A stretch of 64,000 bases of DNA, from contig NZ_JAJLQY010000001.1 in the NCBI RefSeq assembly GCF_020991275.1, positions 744,001-808,000 on the forward strand, written 5' to 3'. The translations under genes were made by a program, and so were the position numbers. Below the pieces are notes generated by a model. That model made no database searches. It was not told the DNA's origin and worked only from the letters and a program-made list of their open reading frames with translations. Source of the DNA: Actinocorallia sp. API 0066 (lineage in GTDB: Bacteria > Actinomycetota > Actinomycetes > Streptosporangiales > Streptosporangiaceae). Shown in pieces: positions 41,740 to 49,310 of the stretch. Every line of letters starts with the position of its first letter. Within the stretch, counting starts at the first letter, position 1.

Positions 41740-41775
41740 CCGCCCGCACGCCCGTTTTCCGGGGTGTGCGGGCGG
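41740..41775 (+). terminator. Hairpin terminator after ilvC
   Basis: A perfect 10-bp stem CCGCCCGCAC/GTGCGGGCGG with TTTT in the loop; no T-run follows. Confidence 0.72.
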
Positions 41776-41831
41776 TCGGCTTTGGGGTAGGTCTCTCCCG
41801 GTACGGGATTCGCCTGGAGGGGGAGACAAGG

Positions 41832-42779
41832 ATGCGTGCTGTTGCCGTGCGGGAGTTCGGGGCAGCGCCGGAGCTGATGGAGCTCCCGGCGCCGGAGGCG
41901 GGTCCTGGGGAGATCCTGGTGCGGCTGCGCGTCGCGGGCGTCAACCCGTTCGACTGGAAGGCGGCGGACGGGGCGATGCGCGGCTCGGTCGAGCACCGGT
42001 TCCCGATGATCATGGGTTCGGACGGCGCGGGCGTGGTCGAGAAGGTCGGCCCCGGCGTCACCAAGTTCCAGGTCGGGCAGGCCGTCTACGGGCAGTTCAT
42101 GAAGGTCCAGCGCGGCCTGGGCTCGTACGCGGACTACGCGGTGGCTTCGGAGGACGGGCCTGTCGCGACGTTCCCTGAGGGGCTGCCCTACACGTGGGCC
42201 GCTGCGCTGCCCACGGCGTCGAGCACCGCCTACAACCTGGTCGAGACGACCAAGATCGAACCGGGCACCGTTGTGCTCATCAACGGCGCGACGGGCGGCG
42301 TCGGCCAGTCGGCGGTGCAGCTCGCTGCGAACAAGGGAGCCCACGTCATCGCGACGGCCGAGCCGGGCGAGATCGCCGACTACCTGACCGAGCTGGGCGC
42401 CATGGAGACGGTCGACTTCACCCGTAACCGTGTCGTCGAGGACGTCCTGGAGTCCCACCCGGGCGGCATCGACGTCGTCATCGACCTGGTGACGGCGACC
42501 CGCGGCGACACGCCCTTGGTGGCCGTCCTACGCCGCGGCGGCATCTACATCAGCACCCTGGGCGCCGCCGACCCCGAGGCCCTCGCCGCCATCGACATCC
42601 AGGGCGCCAACCTCATGAACCGCACAACCCCGGAACTCCTGGCCCTCCTCGCCGAACTGGCCGACGGCGGCCGCCTCAAGGTCCGCGTGGAACACGAGGT
42701 CCGCCTCGACGACGCCCCCAAGACCCTGGCCCAACTCCGCTCCGGCAAATCCCACGGCAAGACCGTCATCGTCCTCTGA
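41832..42779 (+). CDS. Zinc-free alcohol dehydrogenase/quinone oxidoreductase (MDR)
   Basis: A 315-residue medium-chain reductase starting MRAVAVREFGAAPELMELP after a GGAGGGGGAG site. The GroES-like N-terminal domain (GEILVRLRVAGVNPFDWK) is followed by the Rossmann motif INGATGGVGQSAVQLA; the zinc-binding cysteines of true alcohol dehydrogenases are absent. This is the QOR-like NADPH family. The last 250 bases are strongly C-rich on the coding strand. Substrate unknown. It is separate from ilvC by a terminator. Confidence 0.88.
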   Translation: MRAVAVREFGAAPELMELPAPEAGPGEILVRLRVAGVNPFDWKAADGAMRGSVEHRFPMIMGSDGAGVVEKVGPGVTKFQVGQAVYGQFMKVQRGLGSYADYAVASEDGPVATFPEGLPYTWAAALPTASSTAYNLVETTKIEPGTVVLINGATGGVGQSAVQLAANKGAHVIATAEPGEIADYLTELGAMETVDFTRNRVVEDVLESHPGGIDVVIDLVTATRGDTPLVAVLRRGGIYISTLGAADPEALAAIDIQGANLMNRTTPELLALLAELADGGRLKVRVEHEVRLDDAPKTLAQLRSGKSHGKTVIVL

Positions 42780-42793
42780 CCCGCCCGCGCGGA

Positions 42794-42834
42794 GCCCGGC
42801 GAGGGCGCGCCCCCGAGGAGCGCCCCCGCCGGGC
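42794..42834 (+). terminator. 15-pair hairpin after oxidoreductase
   Basis: GCCCGGCG-A-GGGCGC pairs with GCGCCC-C-CGCCGGGC with a single A:C mismatch and an 11-base loop. Confidence 0.75.
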
Positions 42835-42842
42835 CCTGTGTG

Positions 42843-42875
42843 GACGCCGCCGGGCCGAGCGGGCTTGGCGGCGTC
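42843..42875. terminator. Second hairpin between convergent genes
   Basis: GACGCCGCC pairs with GGCGGCGTC (9 bp). It ends two bases before the permease stop and probably serves the minus-strand operon. Confidence 0.65.
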
Positions 42876-42876
42876 G

Positions 42877-44826
42877 TCAGGTGAGGCGGCGGGGCGGGGC
42901 CGCCTTGGTGGAGGCGAAGAGCGCGGCCAGCAGGGCAGCCAGGAGGGTGACGGCCAGGCAGACCGAGCCGAGGGTGAGCCAGGGGATCTCGGTGATCGGG
43001 CCGTGGGCGAGGGGGCCGTCGCCGCTCTGACCGGCGGTGAGGGGGCGGGCCACGGCGATGCCGGGTGGGAGGCCCGCCAGGAGGCCGAGCGCGCAGCCCA
43101 GGAGGGCGACGAACGCGGCCTGGCCCGCCCGGACGAGCCGGACCGTTCGGGGGCGGGCGCCGAGGACGGCGAGGGTCGCGACGTCGGGGCGGGAGTCGGC
43201 GGCGGCGAGGCCGGTCGCGGTGAGGGTGCCCGCCAGCACGAGGAACGCGGCGACGAGGCTCAGCGCGAGCACAACACCGGTGTAGCCGTCGGCGTGGTGG
43301 CCGCGCTCGGTGGAGACGGTGCCGAAGGGCGCCACGGCGGCCGTCAGCCGTGCGGTCTGCGCGTCGGTGAGGGGGGCGGTGACGAGGAGGGCGCGGGTGT
43401 TGACGGGCAGGCCGGTCCGCTCCGCGAGTGCCGGGGGAAGCAGGGTGATGAGCTCCTGGAAGAGCTGCGGGGAGAGGGTGGCCGGGAACTTCGGCGTCTC
43501 GCCCGGTGTCGCGGCGACCTCGACGCCGGGGTCGGACGGCTGCTCGTAGTGGAACCGGATGTGTCCGCCTTCGATCATGCCCGGCTGGAAGACGACGGCC
43601 TCGCCGCGGGCCAGCGCGGCGTGCACCACGGGGTCGTCCCGGCCCAGGAGCAGCGCCGCGGTCTCCGGGCCGCCGACGTAGTGCCGGGTGCCGAGCACGA
43701 GTCCTTCCGGGCCGTAGTAACCGCACCCGCACTCGGGCGTCAGCGCGATCTCGGACTCGTCGAGCCCGGCCAGCCGGTGCAGGGTGACGCCGGGTAGCGC
43801 CTGCGCGGCGGCGGCCTCGGCGGCCCCGGCCAGATCCGCGCTGAACCCGCCGACGAGGGTGGCGCCGTGCGCGACGCGCGGGACGTACTCGACGCGGTTC
43901 TGCTCCTCGTCGCTGGCCATGCCGATGCCGAGCGCGGTGAACGCGGCGACGGTCGCCATGACGGCGGCGACGGCGGGCGCCGTCCGGGAGCGGTGGCGTC
44001 CGGCGTCGCGCACGGCGATCCGCAGGGGCAGCGGGAGCCGTCCGGCGAACCGCGCGCACCCGGCGACGACCGCAGGGGTGAGCAGCACGAACCCGAGGAC
44101 GACCGGGACGGCGCCGAGCGCGGGCCCGAGCTCGTTCAGCCGCCACAGCGTCACCCACGTGAACCCGAGCCCGGCCAGCACCAGCAGCACGCCCAGGATC
44201 GGCGCGCCCCGGCTCACCCGGGGCTGTTCGACGCGTCCGGCGAGCACGGCCGCCGGGTCGGTCAGCCCCGCCTGCCGCGCGGGCAGGTAGGCGGCGGCCA
44301 GCGCGCTGAGGATCGCGAGCGCGACGGCGAACACGATCGCGCCCGGGTGGAGCGTCCACGCGGGGATCTCGGTGGGTTCCCAGCGCGCGCGCAGCAGCGT
44401 CTCGCGCAGCACCACCGACCCGGCGAGCCCGAGTACGGTGCCCAGCGCCGCCGCGATCAGGCCCAGCGCGAGCCCGGCCGCCAGGACGACGGCGCGCAGG
44501 TGTCCCGGCGTGCCGCCCGCCGCCGCGAGCCGCGCCAGCAGCAGCCGCTGCCGCCGCAGCCCGACCGCGAACGCGGGCCCGGCCAGCAGCACGATCTGCA
44601 ACACGACCATCGCGAGGACCAGCCCGTTCACGGCGTCGGCGACGGCCGTCCGGTACTCGCCGCCGAACGCGAGCGGCCCGTACCCCTCGCTCCCACCCCT
44701 CAGATGCGCCAACAACACCAGCGCGCCCACCGGCGACCCGATCATCGCGACAACAAGCAGGCTCCGCCCCTTCGCCGCCAACACGTCACGCAAGGCAAGC
44801 CGCAGAACGGCCGTGTGAACACTCAC
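42877..44826 (-). CDS. FtsX-type ABC transporter permease
   Basis: A 649-residue MacB/FtsX-type permease with a GTG start (MSVHTAVLRLALRDVLAAKG). Two FtsX-like halves, each of several helices (LVLAMVVLQIVLLAGPAFAVG; VVLALSLVAAFLVLAGTLTATG), flank a large extracytoplasmic domain that contains a Cys pair (TPECGCGYYGPEG). It is downstream of its ATPase and a PadR gene on the same strand. Exporters of this set usually handle antimicrobial peptides or lipophilic drugs; the substrate here is unknown. Confidence 0.85.
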   Translation of the reverse strand: MSVHTAVLRLALRDVLAAKGRSLLVVAMIGSPVGALVLLAHLRGGSEGYGPLAFGGEYRTAVADAVNGLVLAMVVLQIVLLAGPAFAVGLRRQRLLLARLAAAGGTPGHLRAVVLAAGLALGLIAAALGTVLGLAGSVVLRETLLRARWEPTEIPAWTLHPGAIVFAVALAILSALAAAYLPARQAGLTDPAAVLAGRVEQPRVSRGAPILGVLLVLAGLGFTWVTLWRLNELGPALGAVPVVLGFVLLTPAVVAGCARFAGRLPLPLRIAVRDAGRHRSRTAPAVAAVMATVAAFTALGIGMASDEEQNRVEYVPRVAHGATLVGGFSADLAGAAEAAAAQALPGVTLHRLAGLDESEIALTPECGCGYYGPEGLVLGTRHYVGGPETAALLLGRDDPVVHAALARGEAVVFQPGMIEGGHIRFHYEQPSDPGVEVAATPGETPKFPATLSPQLFQELITLLPPALAERTGLPVNTRALLVTAPLTDAQTARLTAAVAPFGTVSTERGHHADGYTGVVLALSLVAAFLVLAGTLTATGLAAADSRPDVATLAVLGARPRTVRLVRAGQAAFVALLGCALGLLAGLPPGIAVARPLTAGQSGDGPLAHGPITEIPWLTLGSVCLAVTLLAALLAALFASTKAAPPRRLT

Positions 44827-44938
44827 GCCTCCTCCCCAAGGAACACGAGCCGCGTCGAGGTGACGCGGACGGCGGTGTAGGCAGGCGCGTGCCCATGCCC
44901 GACGGGTAGGGAAGCCGCCGCGAGGGCGGGGTAGGGGG

Positions 44939-45646
44939 TCACGCGTCCTCCTTGGTGTGGGCGGGGGCGGAAGGGGTGGGGGATTCGGTGAGGGTGCCGT
45001 CTTGGAGGAAGAGGACTCGGTCGGCGTAGGCGGCGTGGCGGGACTCGTGGGTGGCCATGAGGCAGGAGGCGCCGGAGTCGCAGCGGGCGCGGAGGAGCTT
45101 CATGATGTCCTCGCCCGTGGTGGAGTCGAGGGCGCCGGCGGGTTCGTCGGCCAACAGCAACGCACGGGAGCCGACCAGGGCGCGGGCGATGGCCACGCGT
45201 TGGCGCTGGCCGCCGGAGAGCTCGTCGGGGAAGCGGGAGGCGGCGTCCGCGAGGCCGACGTCGGCCAGGGCGACGGCGGCCTCCGTGCGGGCCTGGGCGG
45301 TGCGGACGCCGTCGAGTTCGCGCGGAAGCATGACGTTCTCCAGCGCGCTGAGCGCCGGGATGAGGTTGAGGTCCTGGAAGACGTAGCCGACGGTGCGGCG
45401 GCGCAGCGCGGCCAGCGCGGCGCGGTCGCCGGTGAGGAGGCGGTCGGCGACGAGGACCTCGCCGCGCGTCGGCCGGTCGAGGCCGCCCGCGACGTTGAGC
45501 AGCGTCGTCTTGCCGGAGCCGGACGCGCCCATCACCGCGACGAACTCACCGGCCTCGACCGTCAGGGACAGGCCGCGTAGGGCGCGCACCAGGGAGGCTC
45601 CGCTGCCGAAGTCCCGATGGACGTCGCGGAGGTCGAGCACACTCAT
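44939..45646 (-). CDS. ABC transporter ATP-binding protein (LolD/MacB type)
   Basis: A 235-residue ATPase. ATG at 45646 is chosen because AGAGG lies five bases upstream; a GTG six bases earlier would overlap that site. Walker A GASGSGKTT, Q-loop YVFQDLNLIP, signature LSGGQRQRVAIARAL, Walker B LLLADEPAGALD and H-loop MATHES are intact. The C-terminal 15 residues are Pro/Thr-rich. It energises the FtsX-type permease encoded downstream. Confidence 0.95.
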   Translation of the reverse strand: MSVLDLRDVHRDFGSGASLVRALRGLSLTVEAGEFVAVMGASGSGKTTLLNVAGGLDRPTRGEVLVADRLLTGDRAALAALRRRTVGYVFQDLNLIPALSALENVMLPRELDGVRTAQARTEAAVALADVGLADAASRFPDELSGGQRQRVAIARALVGSRALLLADEPAGALDSTTGEDIMKLLRARCDSGASCLMATHESRHAAYADRVLFLQDGTLTESPTPSAPAHTKEDA

Positions 45647-45679
45647 GGTCACCTCTGGGGGGGAGTCGGGGGGAGCGGG

Positions 45680-46177
45680 TCAGCGGAGGCTGCGTTCGCA
45701 GTGGTCGAGCCACCGGATCTCGGCCTCCGCCTGGAAGATCTGCGCGTCCAGGACGAGGGCCTGGGCGGGTTCGGCGACGCCGAGTTTGCGCCGGGTCAGG
45801 TCGCGCATCGTCGCGAGGGTGGAGGCGCGTTGGGCCTGGACGACGGCGCGCACGTCGACGCCGGATCCGGTGAGGGCGAGCGCGAGTTTGACGGCGAGTT
45901 CGTCGCGCGGCCGGTCGGCCCGCCCGACGGGGGAGGCGAACCAGCGGGCGGCCTCGGCCCGTCCGGCGTCGGTGACGGCGTAGACGTGCCTGCCCTCGGC
46001 GTCCTCCGCGCCCCGGACGGCGAGGCCGTCGCGTTCGAGGCGGCCGAGCGTCGTGTAGACCTGCCCGATGTTGAGCGGCCAGGCGCCGCCCGTGGCCGTC
46101 TCGAACTCGGCGCGCAGTTGGTAGCCGTAGCGGGGCCCCCGGGTCAGGAGCGCGAGCAGGCCGTGACGGATCGACAT
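45680..46177 (-). CDS. PadR family transcriptional regulator
   Basis: A 165-residue regulator starting MSIRHGLLALLTRGPRYGYQLRAEFE, the classic PadR winged helix, with LNIGQVYTTLGRLERDGLV-type recognition region and a long C-terminal dimerisation helix (DAQIFQAEAEIRWLDHCE). It heads the padR-ABC operon, 33 bp before the ATPase gene. An inverted repeat 12 bp upstream is its probable operator. Confidence 0.93.
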   Translation of the reverse strand: MSIRHGLLALLTRGPRYGYQLRAEFETATGGAWPLNIGQVYTTLGRLERDGLAVRGAEDAEGRHVYAVTDAGRAEAARWFASPVGRADRPRDELAVKLALALTGSGVDVRAVVQAQRASTLATMRDLTRRKLGVAEPAQALVLDAQIFQAEAEIRWLDHCERSLR

Positions 46178-46188
46178 GGATACTGAGT

Positions 46189-46207
46189 ATGCATACCGGG
46201 TATGCAT
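46189..46207. promoter_or_regulatory. Inverted repeat operator upstream of padR
   Basis: ATGCATACC-G-GGTATGCAT, a perfect 9-bp inverted repeat with one spacer base. It lies 12 bp before the padR start and fits PadR autoregulation. Confidence 0.8.
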
Positions 46208-46384
46208 CGCACAAGGGGCAGACCTCTCGGGCCGCCCCGCGCCGCCGTGTCGGAGTCGCGCCGGAAGCCGTTCCGGGCCTACCGTTCAGGGTTGTCCGCA
46301 GCGCCGGACCGCCCGCCCCCGCCCAGTCGCCCGCCCGCCGCCGTACCCGTACCCACCGGCCCGCCAAAGGGAAGCCCTGTACCA

Positions 46385-47134
46385 GTGACGACGACATCCA
46401 CCCTCAGCATCACCCGAGAGATCCTGCGCGTGTACGACCAGCGCTTCCTTGAGGTCGAGCCGCCCGTGCGCAGGCAGGTCGTCACCGCGACCAAGGGGAT
46501 GCTCGGCGGGCTGCTGACCGCCGAGGTGCGCCAGGAACTGCCCGAGGGCGCGAGGCTGCGCGCGTTCTGCATCGAGAACGAGCTGTTCGAGGAGCTGGAA
46601 CGGCTCATCGCCGACGAGCTCGCCGGGCGCAAGGAGGGCGCGGTGGTCGTCGGCGGCCGGGTCTACGCCGTCTACCCGTACCTGCGCGGGGTGCCCCGCC
46701 AGGACGCCGACATCACCGACGAGGTGGGCGTCGAGCACGTCCTCAGCGGGCTCGTGTGGGAGCGGAGCGGGCGGCTGCGCGTCTCCGGGCGGGCGGCGAT
46801 CTCGCGCGTCCAGGCGCGCAACCAGGTCGTCCAGCTGATCCTGCGGGACGGCGACGAGACCGTCATCCACCCCGTCTCGACCGAGGGCGAGGAATTCGAG
46901 TACTCGCTCGAACTGCCCGGCACCGGCCTGTGGACCGTCGACGTGGAGGTGACGGTTCTCGGCCTCCGACGCACCGCGCTCTTCGGGACGACCAGGGCAA
47001 ACGGCTTCAAGCCGCCCAAGCCACGCGAGGGCGTCACGCTCGACCTTTCCGACGGACTCTGGATCGGCGTGGAGTCCACCCCGCTGCCCGAGCCCCGTCG
47101 ATTCTGGGAGTTCGGGCGGTCCCGTCGGGGCTGA
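46385..47134 (+). CDS. Hypothetical protein resembling glycosyltransferase accessory domains
   Basis: A 249-residue protein with a GTG start 10 bases after AAAGGGAAG. Residues 1-85 are helical (TREILRVYDQRFLEVEPPVRRQ, LPEGARLRAFCIENELFEEL) and resemble the linker that follows the catalytic domain in GT2 and CDP-glycerol transferases. The remainder is beta-rich (GRLRVSGRAAISR, QVVQLILRDGDETVIHP, GTGLWTVDVEVTVLGLRRTALFG), like the C-terminal beta-sandwich of those enzymes. No catalytic domain is present, so this may be a free-standing or remnant domain. I do not assign a function. Confidence 0.6.
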   Translation: MTTTSTLSITREILRVYDQRFLEVEPPVRRQVVTATKGMLGGLLTAEVRQELPEGARLRAFCIENELFEELERLIADELAGRKEGAVVVGGRVYAVYPYLRGVPRQDADITDEVGVEHVLSGLVWERSGRLRVSGRAAISRVQARNQVVQLILRDGDETVIHPVSTEGEEFEYSLELPGTGLWTVDVEVTVLGLRRTALFGTTRANGFKPPKPREGVTLDLSDGLWIGVESTPLPEPRRFWEFGRSRRG

Positions 47135-47224
47135 CACCCCTTGCCCGCTAGACTCGGTCACAGGCGCGGCACGAGGGCGTGGCGGCCTTTCACCTGCAAA
47201 GATCTCACCTCAAGGACTCCCACG

Positions 47225-48814
47225 TTGAGCAAGCCAGTCGTCCTCGTAGCCGAAGAGCTGTCTCCGGCCGGAATCGCCGTCCTGGAGAACGACTTCGAGG
47301 TCCGTTACGTGGACGGTGCCGACCGCGCCGCTCTGCTGCCCGCCGTCGCCGACGTCGACGCGCTGATCATCCGGTCGGCCACCAAGGCCAACGCCGAGGT
47401 GTTCGACCACGCCAAGCGCCTGCGGGTCGTCGCCCGCGCCGGCGTCGGGCTGGACAACGTCGACGTCGAAGCCGCCACCAAGGCGGGCGTGATGGTCGTC
47501 AACGCGCCCACCTCCAACATCGTCACCGCCGCCGAGCACGCCATCGCGCTGCTGCTCGCCACGGCCCGCAACGTCCCGCAGGGCCACGCCGCCCTCAAGC
47601 AGGGCGAGTGGAAGCGCTCCAAGTACACCGGCGTCGAGCTCCAGGGCAAGACCGTCGGCGTGCTCGGCCTCGGCCGCATCGGCGTGCTCGTCGCGCAGCG
47701 CCTCGCCGGGTTCGACATGGACGTCATCGCCTACGACCCCTACATCCAGGCCGCGCGCGCCGCGCAGCTCGGCGTCCGGCTCGTCACCCTGGACGAGCTG
47801 CTGGAGCAGGCCGACTTCATCTCGGTCCACCTGCCCAAGACCAAGGAGACGCTCGGCCTCATCGGCGACCGCGAGCTGCGCCTGGTCAAGCCCGAGGTCC
47901 GGATCGTGAACGCCGCGCGCGGCGGGATCGTGGACGAGGCCGCGCTCGACCTCGCGCTCACCGAGGGCCGCGTCGCGGGCGCCGGCCTCGACGTGTTCTC
48001 CACCGAGCCGATGACCGAGAGCCCGCTGTTCAAGCACGACAACATCGTCGTCACCCCGCACCTCGGCGCGTCCACCCACGAGGCGCAGGAGAAGGCGGGC
48101 ACGCAGGTCGCCAAGTCGGTCAAGCTGGCGCTGTCCGGCGAGTTCGTGCCGGACGCCGTCAACGTCCAGGGCGGCGCCGTCGCCGAGGACATCAAGCCGG
48201 GCCTGCCGCTCACCGAGAAGCTCGGCCGGGTCTTCACCGCGCTGGCCGCGGGCGTGCCGGTCCGCCTGGACGTCATCGTGCGCGGCGAGATCACCGCGCA
48301 CGACGTCAAGGTGCTGGAGCTGGCGGCGCTGAAGGGCGTGTTCTCCGACGTCGTCGAGGAGTCGGTGACCTTCGTCAACGCGCCGCTGGTCGCCTCCGAG
48401 CGGGGCGTCGAGGTCTCGCTCGTCACCAGCGAGGAGTCCCCGGCCTGGCGGAACGTCATCACCGTCAAGGGCACCATGGCCGACGGCGAGGTCATCTCGG
48501 TGTCCGGCACCCTGTCGGGCCCGCGCCACCTGGAGCGGATCGTCGAGATCAACGGCTTCGACGTGGAGCTGTCGCCCGCGCCGCACATGGCCGTGCTCGG
48601 CTACATCGACAAGCCGGGTGTCATCGGCGTCATCGGCAAGCTGCTCGGCGACCGCGGCATCAACATCGCGGGCATGCAGGTCGGCCGGGACGCCAAGGGC
48701 GGCAAGGCGCTGACCGTGCTCACCGTCGACTCGGCGATCGAGCAGGACGTGCTGGAGGCCATCGCCGAGGAGATCGGCGCCGGCCTCGTCCGCCGCGTCG
48801 AGCTCGGCGAGTAG
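47225..48814 (+). CDS. serA: D-3-phosphoglycerate dehydrogenase
   Basis: A 529-residue long-form PGDH with TTG start at 47225, seven bases after AAGGA. The NAD Rossmann motif VLGLGRIG, catalytic Arg in NAARGGIVDE, Glu, and His in TPHLGASTHEAQ are present. The ASB domain follows, then a C-terminal ACT domain (HMAVLGYIDKPGVIGVIGKLLGDRGINIAGMQ, read in parts). It begins serine synthesis and is typically inhibited by serine through the ACT domain. The preceding hypothetical gene ends 90 bp upstream. Confidence 0.96.
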   Translation: MSKPVVLVAEELSPAGIAVLENDFEVRYVDGADRAALLPAVADVDALIIRSATKANAEVFDHAKRLRVVARAGVGLDNVDVEAATKAGVMVVNAPTSNIVTAAEHAIALLLATARNVPQGHAALKQGEWKRSKYTGVELQGKTVGVLGLGRIGVLVAQRLAGFDMDVIAYDPYIQAARAAQLGVRLVTLDELLEQADFISVHLPKTKETLGLIGDRELRLVKPEVRIVNAARGGIVDEAALDLALTEGRVAGAGLDVFSTEPMTESPLFKHDNIVVTPHLGASTHEAQEKAGTQVAKSVKLALSGEFVPDAVNVQGGAVAEDIKPGLPLTEKLGRVFTALAAGVPVRLDVIVRGEITAHDVKVLELAALKGVFSDVVEESVTFVNAPLVASERGVEVSLVTSEESPAWRNVITVKGTMADGEVISVSGTLSGPRHLERIVEINGFDVELSPAPHMAVLGYIDKPGVIGVIGKLLGDRGINIAGMQVGRDAKGGKALTVLTVDSAIEQDVLEAIAEEIGAGLVRRVELGE

Positions 48815-48844
48815 TCCCGCCGCCCGAACGCAGCTTCACCGCGA

Positions 48845-48873
48845 CGCCCGCACGGCACCCGCCCGTGCGGGCG
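48845..48873 (+). terminator. Hairpin terminator after serA
   Basis: A perfect 11-bp stem CGCCCGCACGG/CCGTGCGGGCG followed by TTT. Confidence 0.8.
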
Positions 48874-49310
48874 TTTCGCATGGGCGCGAAGTGACGGACG
48901 GTGCCACCCGTGTCCCCTGCCGGATGCGGCCACGGAATGGTCGGGCTGGGATTCTCTCGTGCGCCGCCAAATCGGAGGATAAATAACTCCAAGCGGCATT
49001 CCTCGACGAATGCCCACGTGCCGCTCGCCCCGATGTCCGGAAGCGGACGCCCCGCGACGTCCCCGAACCGGGGGTCGGCGATGGGATCCTGGGACCCGCG
49101 TGTCCTGCGGACGCCTTGACTTCCTCACGGCGGCGTAACGTCCACCGCCTCTTTCATCGAGTTCCGCCCGGCGTCGAGAAATGCGGTGACTGCCCGCTGT
49201 AAAAGACATCAGGTGAACTGCGAACCGTCGGCAGGGGGTGGGCGTCACATGGCACGAGACCACACGGTCGAGGTGCGGCCCGGAGCGCACCGGAGAGTTG
49301 AGGGCTTGTC
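48874..49310. other. Intergenic region before LuxR-type ATPase gene
   Basis: About 440 bp without a convincing gene. It is locally AT-richer around 48970-49010. It contains TTGACT at 49116 and TAACGT at 49136, spaced only 14 bp apart, so a promoter is possible but not convincing. Confidence 0.45.

Noticed and set aside
48901-49119. A 72-codon plus-strand frame after serA
   Set aside because: Weak start, no family resemblance, and composition consistent with intergenic DNA.
49116-49141. TTGACT ... TAACGT as a sigma70-like promoter before the LuxR-type gene
   Set aside because: The 14-bp spacer is too short for confidence and the start codon is 170 bp away.
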